Source of the DNA: an uncultured Bacteroidota bacterium
Lineage (GTDB): Bacteria > Bacteroidota > Bacteroidia > Bacteroidales > FEN-979
DNA: 39,167 bases
Reading direction: 5' to 3'
Assembly (NCBI GenBank): GCA_937862805.1
Contig: CALMDO010000003.1
Location: forward strand, 1-39,167
Positions 9,483 to 17,863 of this stretch are shown in pieces. The position numbers were made by a program, and so were the translations under genes. The notes beneath the pieces are model-generated. The model was not told the DNA's origin. It did not search any database and worked only from the letters and a program-made list of their open reading frames with translations. Each line of letters starts with the position of its first letter. Within the stretch, counting starts at the first letter, position 1.

Positions 9483-9490
9483 TACCTTTG
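9483..9490 (+). promoter_or_regulatory. -7 element for the queD-like gene
   Basis: TACCTTTG matches TAnnTTTG exactly and ends 18 nt before the ATG at 9509. It overlaps the TTG at 9488 that would give a longer reading, so the longer form cannot be made from this promoter. Confidence 0.6.
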
Positions 9491-9508
9491 CACCCGAAAT
9501 CATCAGAT

Positions 9509-9955
9509 ATGACCCTCATCCGCATCACCAAACAATTCCGCTTTGAAGCAGCCCATGCACTTTACGGATACGACGGTCCCTGCCGGACCATTCATGGCCA
9601 CTCTTACAAGCTTTCGGTAACAGTAATCGGCTCCCCCCAATCCGATCCTTCCTCAGCAAAAATTGGAATGGTAATGGATTTCGGAGAACTGAAAAAAAGG
9701 ATCAAAACCCTTATCATCGATCGGTTTGACCATGCTTTACTTCTTCATGAAGCAGAACGCCCGGGCCTGGCTGCAGAAACGAATGGACCTTTCTGTAAAG
9801 TGGTTTTCCTTCCTTATCAGCCTACCAGTGAAAATTTCCTGATTGATTTCGCAGACCGGATCCGGGAAATTCTACCGGAGGAGGTTTCGCTCCACAGCAT
9901 GCGCTTGCGGGAAACCGACAGCTCTTACGCTGAATGGTTTGCCGCTGATAATTGA
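9509..9955 (+). CDS. queD: 6-carboxy-tetrahydropterin synthase QueD / PTPS-family protein
   Basis: 148 aa. QueD converts 7,8-dihydroneopterin triphosphate to 6-carboxy-tetrahydropterin in queuosine and 7-deazaguanine synthesis. The zinc ligands are visible: His16 (FEAAHAL) and His29/His31 (HGHSY), and Cys25 stands four residues before the HGH (CRTIHGH), the bacterial QueD arrangement. RFDHALLL, the PTSENFL block and the C-terminal RLRETDSSYAEW complete the signature. The ATG at 9509 is chosen over an in-frame TTG at 9488, which lies in the -7 box. No other queuosine gene is in the window. A folate-related PTPS paralogue is the main alternative. It is convergent with the anti-sigma gene, with a 3 nt gap. 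Confidence 0.85.
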   Translation: MTLIRITKQFRFEAAHALYGYDGPCRTIHGHSYKLSVTVIGSPQSDPSSAKIGMVMDFGELKKRIKTLIIDRFDHALLLHEAERPGLAAETNGPFCKVVFLPYQPTSENFLIDFADRIREILPEEVSLHSMRLRETDSSYAEWFAADN

Positions 9956-9958
9956 TTA

Positions 9959-10558
9959 TTACTTGTTTCGGGTGGTATCGCCTTTTTCCAGAAGGAAGAC
10001 ATCCCCGTAAAAATCTTCGTTTTCCAGATTGATCAGGTGGGAGGTATCAGATGGACCTTGCTGGTTGAACCATGTGGTTTTGTAAGCGATGGATTGATCG
10101 CTGTTTTCAGCAGGTGAGATACGAAGAAGGTAGCGTCCGTCGTCAACGTCGGAAAAGTGATAATAGCCTTTGGAGTCAACAGCCACTGTTTGGTAAGGAG
10201 TAACAGAATCGTAGGGTGCCACTTTGTCGTTGACTTTGAACAGGATGGCGGTTCCGGAACAGAGGCGGGTCTCCCCTGCATACGCATGTCCGTGAACCCT
10301 GTGCAGGTCGTGGTTTAAAAAATAAAGAAGCGTTAAAACAAGAATTATCACCGTAGCGGCAACTGCCGAAAAAGTATTGATCAGGCGGGGTGTAAGCTTT
10401 GACCAGATACCTGTATTTCTCCCGATTTCGGGCCGGCCCGATTCAGGGTGCAATTCCCTCCGGATGGCATCCCATACGGCGGGAGGTGGTTCAGCGGTAT
10501 ATCCGGCCAAAGATTCCCTGAATTTTTCCTCTATGTAATCCGGTTCTTCCATGGTCAT
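9959..10558 (-). CDS. Predicted membrane anti-sigma factor
   Basis: 199 aa, single-pass membrane protein. The cytoplasmic N-terminus (about 1-60) holds a short acidic-helix segment (EKFRESLAGYTAEPPPAVWDAI) of the type seen at the start of Bacteroidota anti-sigma factors. One hydrophobic helix follows at about 64-84 (SAVAATVIILVLTLLYFL). The remaining 110 residues lie outside and resemble a small beta-sandwich of the carboxypeptidase-regulatory/prealbumin kind (YYHFSDVDDGRYLLRI). The start overlaps the sigma-factor stop by 4 nt. The role is inferred from this coupling and topology; no specific family name was recognised. Confidence 0.7.
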   Translation of the reverse strand: MTMEEPDYIEEKFRESLAGYTAEPPPAVWDAIRRELHPESGRPEIGRNTGIWSKLTPRLINTFSAVAATVIILVLTLLYFLNHDLHRVHGHAYAGETRLCSGTAILFKVNDKVAPYDSVTPYQTVAVDSKGYYHFSDVDDGRYLLRISPAENSDQSIAYKTTWFNQQGPSDTSHLINLENEDFYGDVFLLEKGDTTRNK

Positions 10559-11100
10559 TGTTTATCGTTGATCCCGATTGCGGCCAGCTTTTTCCTGATC
10601 AGTGCTTTGGCGCGGTAAAGATGTGTTTTAGATGTGTTTTCAGTGATTCCCAGCATTTCCGCAATTTGACGGTGACTGTATCCCTCTATGACAAAAAGGT
10701 TAAAAACCGTTCTGAATCCGACCGGAAGATCCCTGATCACACCCAGCAATTCTGCAGTTGTTAAAATAGACAAGGCATCTTCTGAAATAGTTGCAGCTGA
10801 ATTGGCTTCCGTAAGATCCACTTCCCTGTTGGTTTTGATCTTTCTCACACAATAGTTAATGGAGGTGGTGACCATGATCCGGCGGATCCATCCTTCCAAC
10901 GATCCATCTCCCCTGTAATGATGCAGTTTTGAAAACACCCTGATAAAACCTTCCTGGAGGAGATCCTGGGCATCGTACGAATTATTGGCATAACGGAGAC
11001 AGATTCCGAACATGACGGGAGCAAACCGCCGGTAGAGAATTTCCTGTGAAGCCGATTCCCGTTGAAGACATCGGGAAACCAGCTCCCGGTCGGTATCCAT
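10555..11100 (-). CDS. ECF-type RNA polymerase sigma factor
   Basis: 181 aa from the ATG at 11100; a TTG three codons upstream (11109) is less likely. Region 2 has the polymerase-binding helix AQDLLQEGFIRVFSKL and the -10 recognition stretch SLEGWIRRIMVTTSINYCVR. Region 4 has LPVGFRTVFNLFVIEGYSHRQIAEMLGITENTSKTHLYRAK, given here as overlapping motifs: the GFRTVFNLF segment and the helix-turn-helix HRQIAEMLGITENTSKTHL. It is co-transcribed with the overlapping anti-sigma gene. It is divergent from the RND efflux operon, which makes that operon a possible target, though nothing in the sequence proves it. Confidence 0.93.
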   Translation of the reverse strand: MDTDRELVSRCLQRESASQEILYRRFAPVMFGICLRYANNSYDAQDLLQEGFIRVFSKLHHYRGDGSLEGWIRRIMVTTSINYCVRKIKTNREVDLTEANSAATISEDALSILTTAELLGVIRDLPVGFRTVFNLFVIEGYSHRQIAEMLGITENTSKTHLYRAKALIRKKLAAIGINDKQ

Positions 11101-11128
11101 TGTCAGCAAGGTCTTCTGATTGAAGGGG

Positions 11129-11136
11129 TAAATTTA
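11129..11136 (-). promoter_or_regulatory. Possible -7 element for the sigma/anti-sigma operon
   Basis: TAAATTTA on the minus strand matches TAnnTTTG except for the last base. Just upstream on that strand lies a run of A residues (the T-tract at 11140-11149 on the plus strand). The leader would be about 25 nt. Confidence 0.35.
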
Positions 11137-11211
11137 AACTTTTTTTTTTAAATCTTTCTCTGTTTTGTGCTGAACTCTATACAGGAATCAAACCATCGTA
11201 TCACCGGTATA

Positions 11212-11236
11212 GAATATCATTATATTTGTGATTCTG
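11212..11236 (+). promoter_or_regulatory. Inverted repeat over the -7 box of the RND efflux operon
   Basis: The arms AGAATATCA and TGTGATTCT (7 of 9 positions pair) flank a 7-nt spacer. The exact -7 element TATATTTG sits at 11221-11228, inside the repeat and reaching into its right arm. The layout fits a repressor site; the TetR gene downstream of the pump (17148-17792) is the obvious but untested candidate. Confidence 0.4.
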
Positions 11237-11262
11237 TAACAATCGGAAAAACAGATAACCCC

Positions 11263-12381
11263 ATGAAAAGAACCATTCCCATATCCATGCTTCTTCTCCT
11301 TCTTGTATCCTGTACCGGATCCCTGCCGGATAAAAAGGAAGAGCTTGCTCAGCTTAAGAAAGAACATGACAGGATCACTGCGAAAATCATCCGGTTGGAG
11401 AAAGAACTTTATCCGGCCGGATCAGTGGTCGCTGTCCCGGTTAAAGTAGAAGCGATAAAAAAAGGTCTGTTTGAACATTACATCGAAGTGCAGGGAAGAA
11501 TTGACGGGAATGAAAACATCGGAGTAAGTCCAAGAAATCAGGGAGGTGTTGTCACAAAAATTTTAGTCAGGGAAGGAGATTTTGTAAAGAAAGGGCAGGT
11601 CCTTGCCGAATTGGACGCGGAAGTGCTCAAACAACAGTTGAAAGACCTTCAGAGCAAACTGGCCTTTGCCACGGATCTCTATAACCGCCAAAAAGCATTG
11701 TGGGATCAGAAAATCGGTTCCGAAGTTCAATACCTTTCGGCTAAAAACAACATGGAATCGGCACAGAACGGGATCAATACCCTGGAAGACCAGATCAATA
11801 TGTCGGTCATCACGGCTCCTATCGACGGAACGGTGGAAGATATCCCGATCAAGGTCGGACAGATGTCCTCCTCCGCCTCTCCCACCCCTGCTTTCAGAAT
11901 CATTAATTTTTCAAGGGCCAAAGCGATGGCCGATGTGGGAGAGGCCTATTCTTCCAAAATCAAAACAGGTGACGATGTAAAAGTTTTCCTCCCTGATATC
12001 GATCAGGAACTCGATCAGAAGGTGACCTTCGCCAGCAAATACATCAATCCTACCAACCGGACTTTTTTGGTAGAGGTTGATCTCCCCTTGAAAACCATCA
12101 CCTTCAGGGCCAACATGATAGCAGTGCTCCGTATCAAGGATTACGCCAATCCTTCAGCTATCTCAGTCCCCCGGAATTACATCCAGGATTCGCGCGATGA
12201 AGGACAATTTGTTTTCATCGCTACAATAGAGAAGGGTAAAAAGGTGGCCCGTAAACGGACGGTGATCCCTTTTATTACCTTTAACGGACTCACCGAGGTA
12301 ATTAGCGGGCTTGAAGAAGGCGACCAGATCATCACCGCGGGTTATAAAGAGTTGTACGACGGACAGCCCATCGATTACTAA
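11263..12381 (+). CDS. RND efflux periplasmic adaptor (membrane fusion lipoprotein)
   Basis: 372 aa from the ATG at 11263. A lipoprotein signal peptide ends in LLLVSC with Cys17 as the lipidated residue, so it should be anchored by lipid. A charged coiled coil follows (about 22-55), then the biotinyl-lipoyl-like half motif VVTKILVREGDFVKKGQVL, an alpha-hairpin (about 125-175) and the second half SVITAPIDGTVEDIPIKVGQ. The rest is beta-barrel and membrane-proximal domain ending in EEGDQIITAGYKELYDGQPI. It bridges the RND pump encoded 12 nt downstream to a TolC channel. An in-frame reading from 11167 is rejected because its start lies upstream of the -7 box at 11221. Confidence 0.93.
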   Translation: MKRTIPISMLLLLLVSCTGSLPDKKEELAQLKKEHDRITAKIIRLEKELYPAGSVVAVPVKVEAIKKGLFEHYIEVQGRIDGNENIGVSPRNQGGVVTKILVREGDFVKKGQVLAELDAEVLKQQLKDLQSKLAFATDLYNRQKALWDQKIGSEVQYLSAKNNMESAQNGINTLEDQINMSVITAPIDGTVEDIPIKVGQMSSSASPTPAFRIINFSRAKAMADVGEAYSSKIKTGDDVKVFLPDIDQELDQKVTFASKYINPTNRTFLVEVDLPLKTITFRANMIAVLRIKDYANPSAISVPRNYIQDSRDEGQFVFIATIEKGKKVARKRTVIPFITFNGLTEVISGLEEGDQIITAGYKELYDGQPIDY

Positions 12382-12393
12382 CTCCCGATCCAG

Positions 12394-15300
12394 ATGAAAA
12401 AGAGAGAATACAAACCAAAGGAATTTTTTGCCACCAGTTGGGCCATCGATAACAAAACCAGTATCTACGTTCTGGTTGTCATCATCACCTCCCTGGGACT
12501 TTTGTCATACTTCAATATCCCCAAAGAGCAGTTTCCGGAAATCGTCGTTCCCAACATCATCGTCAACACTCTTTACCCCGGGACTTCTCCGGAGGACATG
12601 GAAAACCTTGTCACCCGTCCCATTGAAAAAGAGTGCAAATCGATCGCTGATGTAAAAAAGATCACCAGCAACTCCATCCAGGATTTTTCGACCATCGTGG
12701 TCGAATTCAACCCGGGGCTGGACGTTTCCGACGCTAAACAAAGGGTTCGCGATGCGGTTGACAAAGCCAAAACCAACCTTCCGAACAACCTCCCCAAGGA
12801 TCCTGACATCATGGAAGTGGATCTTTCTGAGATACCTATCATGAACATCAACCTGGCCGGTGATTATGACCTTCAGCGGCTGAAAAAATACGCGGAAGAT
12901 GCCCAGGATAAGATTGAAACCCTGAAAGAGATCACCCGTGTTGATATTGTCGGAGCGCTGGAGCGCGAAATACAAATCGACGTCGATATGTACAAAATGC
13001 AAGCTGCCAGCGTATCTTTCCGTGATATCGAATCGGCTGTTTCGGCTGAAAATGTGACCATCTCCGCAGGTACTATCACATCTTTCGGCACCAAATACAC
13101 CGTGCGGTTAGCAGGGCAGTTTAAAACACCGGAACAAATCCGGAAAATCATGATCAAATCAGCCAGCGGCGCCGTGGTTTATATTCAGGACATTGCCGAT
13201 GTCAGGGATTCTTTTAAGGAACAGGAAAGTTTCGCCCGGTTAGATGGAAAGAATGTGATCACCCTGAATGTCATCAAAAAGAGCGGGGAAAATCTCCTCC
13301 ATGCTTCCGACGCCATTGTCGATATCATGAACGGGCTCAAGCAAAGTTCCTACCCTCCCGATCTCACCGTCACCCTGACCGGAGATCAGTCACGGTTCAC
13401 CAAAAGTACCCTCGAAGAGTTGAACAACACCATCGTTATCGGATTCATCATGGTGGTATTGGTATTGATGTTTTTCATGGGCTTCAGCAACGCCTTTTTC
13501 GTTGGCCTTTCCGTACCCCTGTCCATTTTCATTGCCTACCTGATCATGCCGGGGCTGGGTTTCACGATGAACATGATCGTGATGTTCGGTTTCATATTTG
13601 CATTGGGGATCATCGTCGATGACGCCATCGTGGTGATTGAAAACACCCATCGCATCCATCGGGAAGAAACTGACATTGTCAAAGCAGCCAAACATGCAGC
13701 CGGTGAGGTGTTTCTCCCTATCCTGTCGGGAACCCTCACCACACTGGCTCCCTTTTTCCCTTTGGCTTTCTGGCCGGGAATTGTTGGGAAATTCATGTAC
13801 TTTCTTCCGGTTACACTGATCCTGACCCTCTTTGCTTCGTTATTCGTTGCCTATATCATCAACCCGGTCTTCGCCGTCGGGTTCATGAAACACGAATATG
13901 ATCATCCGGCCCATAAAATCAATCGCAAAAAGCTGTTGATCATCTCTTTAGCCATGATTGTGCCGGCCACTATTGCTTATCTTTCAGGGGGATTCGCCCT
14001 CGGCAATGTCCTGCTGTTCGCCCTGATCCTTTATGGTTTGTATGAGTTGCTGCTGATCAGGGCCATCAAGGGATTCCAAACAAAAGTCTGGCCATGGATC
14101 ATCCGGTTTTATGAAAAATCGTTGCGCTATGCCCTCAAAGGAAAAAATCCCTGGTATCTCTTTTATTCCATGATTGTCCTGTTTTTCCTGGCCATCCTTG
14201 TGACGGTGATCACCCGTCCGAAAGTGTTGTTCTTTCCCGACAACCAGCCTTCCTATCTCTATGTCTATATTAAAATGCCGGAAGGTACCGATCAAAAGGT
14301 GACCGATTCAGTGACCCGTATTGTGGAAAGCAGAATTCACCAGGTACTTGGAAGCAGCAATCCGAATGTTGAATCGGTCGTTGCCAACGTCGGATCAGGG
14401 GCCGGAGAAAATATGTTTGACCGGTCGGCCTCCTCCAACAGGGGGAAAGTGACTGTCAACTTCATCGAAAGCAAATACCGCCATGGAGTTTCCACACAGG
14501 TGTATATGAACAACATCCGTGAAAACCTGAAAGACATTCCGGGTGTGACCATCAGCGTGGCCAAGAACAAAATGGGACCGCCCACCGGCAAACCTGTCAA
14601 CATTGAGATTACCGGGGAAGACCTCGACCAGTTAATCACTACCTCCATTGCTTTTAAAGCTTACCTTGACTCAATTCGTATTCCGGGAATTGAACAATTG
14701 AAATCTGACTTCGATAACAACAAACCTGAAATCATTGTCGACATCGATCGCGTCAGGGCCAACCGCGAGGGCCTGTCGCTGGGCCAGATCGGACTCGAGC
14801 TCCGGACCGGAATTTACGGAAAAGAGATCAGCAAATACAAGGAGGATGAAGATGAATACCCCATCCAACTTCGGTATTCTGAACAGGAACGGACGAACAT
14901 CAACCAGATCATCAATGCCAAGGTGACTTACCGTGACATGAACAGCGGGCAACTCCGGCAGATCCCGATCTCCTCGGTGGCTTCCGTGCAATACAAAGAT
15001 ACCTATGGAGGCATCAAACGCAAGGATTTGAAGCGGGTGATCACGCTCTCTTCAGAAGTACTGGCCGGCCATACCGCCAACGAAATTGTTTTAAAGATCC
15101 GCCAGGCCATCGGTACTTTCAATCTTCCGAAAGGAATCGAAATAGCCCTTACCGGTGAACGAGAAGATCAGGCAGAAACGATGGTCTTTCTGCTTAAAGC
15201 CATGCTGATCGCTATCGGAATGATCTTTTTCATTCTCATCACCCAGTTCGGTTCGCTGAGCAAATCATTTATTATTCTTAGCGAAGTGATATTCAGCGTT

Positions 15301-15774
15301 ATAGGTGTTTTGTTCGGGATCGCCCTCTTCCGCATGTCCATCAGCGTGATCATGACGGGCCTTGGTATCGTGGCGTTGGGAGGGATCGTGGTGAGGAACG
15401 GGATCCTGATCGTTGAATTCACCGATGAGCTAAAATCCAGGGGCATGAAAACGCTTGAGGCGATTGTAACAGCAGGAAAAACAAGGCTGACTCCGGTTGT
15501 ACTCACTGCTTCTGCTACCATGCTGGGACTGGTTCCTTTGGCTGTAGGGTTAAACGTAAATTTCATCACCCTGTTCACCGAACTCAACCCGCACCTATAT
15601 GTTGGTGGAGACAGTGTCTCTTTCTGGGGGCCTCTCTCATGGACGATCATCTTTGGATTGAGTTTTGCTACTTTCCTGACCCTCCTTTTCGTACCTGCCA
15701 TGCTGCTGATCGATTTACGCATGAAAATTCGCTGGAAACGCCGGAAATCGAACCAAAAAAAACTGCTGCGTTAA
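12394..15774 (+). CDS. RND efflux transporter permease (AcrB/HAE family)
   Basis: 1,126 aa inner-membrane proton-driven exporter. The first helix begins near residue 24, and the first porter domain has the expected YPGTSPEDMENLVTRPIE. TM4 has the proton-relay pair Asp409/Asp410 in GIIVDDAIVVIEN. The lysine of AcrB TM10 (Lys940) is replaced by Arg1001 (VVRNGILIVEF). Between TM6 and TM7, where AcrB has only an amphipathic helix, residues about 513-533 and 536-555 form two extra hydrophobic segments, giving perhaps 14 helices. Length exceeds AcrB (1,049) by about that insert plus loops. It runs to within 5 nt of the convergent tolC-like gene. The substrate is unknown. Confidence 0.94.
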   Translation: MKKREYKPKEFFATSWAIDNKTSIYVLVVIITSLGLLSYFNIPKEQFPEIVVPNIIVNTLYPGTSPEDMENLVTRPIEKECKSIADVKKITSNSIQDFSTIVVEFNPGLDVSDAKQRVRDAVDKAKTNLPNNLPKDPDIMEVDLSEIPIMNINLAGDYDLQRLKKYAEDAQDKIETLKEITRVDIVGALEREIQIDVDMYKMQAASVSFRDIESAVSAENVTISAGTITSFGTKYTVRLAGQFKTPEQIRKIMIKSASGAVVYIQDIADVRDSFKEQESFARLDGKNVITLNVIKKSGENLLHASDAIVDIMNGLKQSSYPPDLTVTLTGDQSRFTKSTLEELNNTIVIGFIMVVLVLMFFMGFSNAFFVGLSVPLSIFIAYLIMPGLGFTMNMIVMFGFIFALGIIVDDAIVVIENTHRIHREETDIVKAAKHAAGEVFLPILSGTLTTLAPFFPLAFWPGIVGKFMYFLPVTLILTLFASLFVAYIINPVFAVGFMKHEYDHPAHKINRKKLLIISLAMIVPATIAYLSGGFALGNVLLFALILYGLYELLLIRAIKGFQTKVWPWIIRFYEKSLRYALKGKNPWYLFYSMIVLFFLAILVTVITRPKVLFFPDNQPSYLYVYIKMPEGTDQKVTDSVTRIVESRIHQVLGSSNPNVESVVANVGSGAGENMFDRSASSNRGKVTVNFIESKYRHGVSTQVYMNNIRENLKDIPGVTISVAKNKMGPPTGKPVNIEITGEDLDQLITTSIAFKAYLDSIRIPGIEQLKSDFDNNKPEIIVDIDRVRANREGLSLGQIGLELRTGIYGKEISKYKEDEDEYPIQLRYSEQERTNINQIINAKVTYRDMNSGQLRQIPISSVASVQYKDTYGGIKRKDLKRVITLSSEVLAGHTANEIVLKIRQAIGTFNLPKGIEIALTGEREDQAETMVFLLKAMLIAIGMIFFILITQFGSLSKSFIILSEVIFSVIGVLFGIALFRMSISVIMTGLGIVALGGIVVRNGILIVEFTDELKSRGMKTLEAIVTAGKTRLTPVVLTASATMLGLVPLAVGLNVNFITLFTELNPHLYVGGDSVSFWGPLSWTIIFGLSFATFLTLLFVPAMLLIDLRMKIRWKRRKSNQKKLLR

Positions 15775-15779
15775 ACACT

Positions 15780-17144
15780 TCAGAATTTCTCCAGCAGTTT
15801 GCTCAGCCTGATCTTCTGGCTTAGCAGCGCATAGATCGACTGCATGTAATCGTTGTTGGCTGAGAGAAATTGCTGATACCGCTGGTTCAGGTCGGTGCTC
15901 CCTGACATCCCCTGCTGGTATTTGGTCATGGTCTTTTCATAAATCTTCAATGCCGTCTGGAATCCCTTCACCTTGTTCAGGTAGATGGTGTATGCATTGT
16001 TAAATTCAGTGCGGGCTGTTGCAACCTGAAGTTCCAGTCCGACTCTCATTTTTTCATCGGTCACTTTGGTTTTTTCGACATTCAGGCGGGCCTGATCGAC
16101 CGAGTATTTTCTGCTGCCGCTGCTCCAGATCGGTATCTGCAGGGAGATCCCGAAGTTCACGGCGGGGTACCATACCTGGCTGGTGTTGAAAAAATTCCAC
16201 GCATTTCGCTGGGCATTAGTTGAAGCGGATAAAAATCCGCTTAGTGTGGGATGGTAGGCTGTCTTCGACAATTTGTACTGCATCAGGGTGAGGTAATCTG
16301 ATTTTTTCAACAAGGTATAGTCGATGTTGTGATGGTAGTCAAAGGGTTGGTTGAGCAGCACATCGCGGTTGACCTGGGCCAGGAAATAGTCAAGAGGATC
16401 AGCCAATACCAGCTCCTCATTGTCTTTCAATCCGATCAGGAATTTAAGGTTGGCGTAGATAAGATCCCGTTGATTTTTCGTGTAGGTAATGGTTGCTTCC
16501 AGGTTGGAGCGGTTCAGATCAGCCTGATCCACTTCAATGTCCTCCAGTAATCCTGCCTTATAACTTTCACCGGCCTCCCGCACAAGGCGGCTGACAACAA
16601 CATAAGTAGAATCTAAAATTTTAATTCCCTCATTGACTACCAGTAAACGAATATAAACATCGGCAACCTGATCCCGCACATCCACTTTATCGCGGAGATT
16701 TTTCTGCTTTGATGTTTCGAGGTAGGCTTTGGCCGTTTGCAATCCAACCAGGTACTGGCCACTGTACAGCAGCTGGGTCAGTGTTCCTTTGATCGTCATG
16801 TTATAGGTAGCGCCAAACTGGACCGGTTGATAGGTGCCGGGTTTACCGAAAAATTCACCGGGCAAGAGGGTGGTGGGTTGTACCACGTAATCGAGATAAT
16901 CGGCATTGGCATTGATTTGTGGCAACCCGATAGCAGTATTTTGCTTCACCATTTTGCGCGCAATTTCCACGTCGGTAGAAGAATTCTTCAGGTCATAGTT
17001 GTTTTCAAAGGCATAATCCTGCGCTTGCTGAAGGGTAAAGACACGCGGTGCAGTCCGGTTAAAACCCGGGGTATCCTGAGCTATAGTTGAGCCAATGAGC
17101 AACAACAGGAAAAGGAGGGAGAAGAGATTCCGGCGAAAAGCCAT
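15780..17144 (-). CDS. TolC-family outer membrane efflux protein
   Basis: 454 aa with a signal peptide (MAFRRNLFSLLFLLLLIGS, cleavage near TIAQ-D). It has two outer-membrane efflux protein repeats: the first half begins FTLQQAQDYAFENNYDLKNS and the second contains IWSSGSRKYSVDQARLNVEK. The C-terminus is rich in alpha-helix and carries YQQGMSGSTDLNQRYQQFL. It should form the trimeric exit duct for the RND pump encoded on the opposite strand. It lies 3 nt after the TetR gene, so the two are translated from one mRNA. Regulator and channel travel together, while adaptor and pump are transcribed separately toward them. Confidence 0.93.
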   Translation of the reverse strand: MAFRRNLFSLLFLLLLIGSTIAQDTPGFNRTAPRVFTLQQAQDYAFENNYDLKNSSTDVEIARKMVKQNTAIGLPQINANADYLDYVVQPTTLLPGEFFGKPGTYQPVQFGATYNMTIKGTLTQLLYSGQYLVGLQTAKAYLETSKQKNLRDKVDVRDQVADVYIRLLVVNEGIKILDSTYVVVSRLVREAGESYKAGLLEDIEVDQADLNRSNLEATITYTKNQRDLIYANLKFLIGLKDNEELVLADPLDYFLAQVNRDVLLNQPFDYHHNIDYTLLKKSDYLTLMQYKLSKTAYHPTLSGFLSASTNAQRNAWNFFNTSQVWYPAVNFGISLQIPIWSSGSRKYSVDQARLNVEKTKVTDEKMRVGLELQVATARTEFNNAYTIYLNKVKGFQTALKIYEKTMTKYQQGMSGSTDLNQRYQQFLSANNDYMQSIYALLSQKIRLSKLLEKF

Positions 17145-17147
17145 GGA

Positions 17148-17792
17148 TCAGATGAATTGATTGAAATTAAATTTCTTTCTTTGTTTTTCGTAATAAGTGA
17201 TGCCTTCAGGTTTGGCTATTCCCCTGATAAAATTATCGAACATTACCTCAAATAAGGTTTGAAAGGAAAACTTGTCGGCAGGAAAAAAATCAGGATTGTG
17301 TAAGTCAATCAATCTCCTGATATAGAGTCGCGCAACCAGTTCAACGCTCAGGTCATCCCGGTACATTCCCTGACTGATCCCTTTTTGGAGATTGATCTGG
17401 ATTTTCTGATAGATGAATTCTATTCGCTCGTCAACATGCCTGTGATATATTTCAGGATAATATTTTTTGAGGTCATACGTCAAGGAAGGGCTGACATCAC
17501 GGAACCGTTCCCCTACATCCCTGCTTACGATCAACAGGATATCGATGGCGTTGACCCCTTCAAAATTATGTTGGTCGAAGATGATTTCAAAATTCTGGCG
17601 TTCCAGCTCAAGCAGTTTTTCAACCAACTGGTTCTTATTGGTGAAATGGCAGTTCAGTTGTTTCCTGGGAAGGTTAAGGGTTTTGGATATTGCTTCCATG
17701 GAAACGCTCCTGACTCCGTTTTTAAAAAATAATTCCCTTACTTGTTCCAGGATAAGGACCAATGCAGCGTCCATGGGATGATGGTTGACCAT
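17148..17792 (-). CDS. TetR/AcrR-family transcriptional regulator
   Basis: About 214 aa from the ATG at 17792 (an ATG at 17774 would give 208). The N-terminal HTH is VRELFFKNGVRSVSMEAISK followed by LNLPRKQLNCHFTNKNQLVEKLL, the TetR pattern with CHF in place of the common YYHF. The remaining helices form a ligand/dimer domain with no clear family match. An in-frame start at 17861 is rejected because it lies upstream of the -7 box at 17850-17857. It is transcribed ahead of the TolC gene (3 nt gap), so it likely controls the efflux system and perhaps itself. Confidence 0.88.
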   Translation of the reverse strand: MVNHHPMDAALVLILEQVRELFFKNGVRSVSMEAISKTLNLPRKQLNCHFTNKNQLVEKLLELERQNFEIIFDQHNFEGVNAIDILLIVSRDVGERFRDVSPSLTYDLKKYYPEIYHRHVDERIEFIYQKIQINLQKGISQGMYRDDLSVELVARLYIRRLIDLHNPDFFPADKFSFQTLFEVMFDNFIRGIAKPEGITYYEKQRKKFNFNQFI

Positions 17793-17849
17793 AAAACCAA
17801 ACTTAGCAGACCGGAGATCAGGGAATTTTGCACCCTTACACCACGGGTA

Positions 17850-17857
17850 CAAATATA
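17850..17857 (-). promoter_or_regulatory. -7 element of the tetR-tolC operon
   Basis: TATATTTG on the minus strand, an exact TAnnTTTG match, with a TTG at 17876-17878 placed 18 nt upstream, near ideal -33 spacing. The -33 element lies inside the last codons of the upstream beta-propeller gene. A second exact match, TAAGTTTG at 17798-17805, would start transcription at or inside the 17792 ATG and favour the shorter 17774 start. Confidence 0.6.
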
Positions 17858-17863
17858 GCAAAA

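Noticed and set aside
10033-10287. 84-codon minus-strand frame inside the anti-sigma gene
   Set aside because: It is an alternate frame of the anti-sigma gene with no start context.
11167-11262. 32-codon extension of the efflux adaptor
   Set aside because: The -7 box at 11221-11228 lies inside it, and the lipoprotein signal peptide begins at 11263.
17793-17861. Longer TetR reading from 17861
   Set aside because: It begins upstream of the -7 box at 17850-17857, and the added residues are unlike TetR N-termini.
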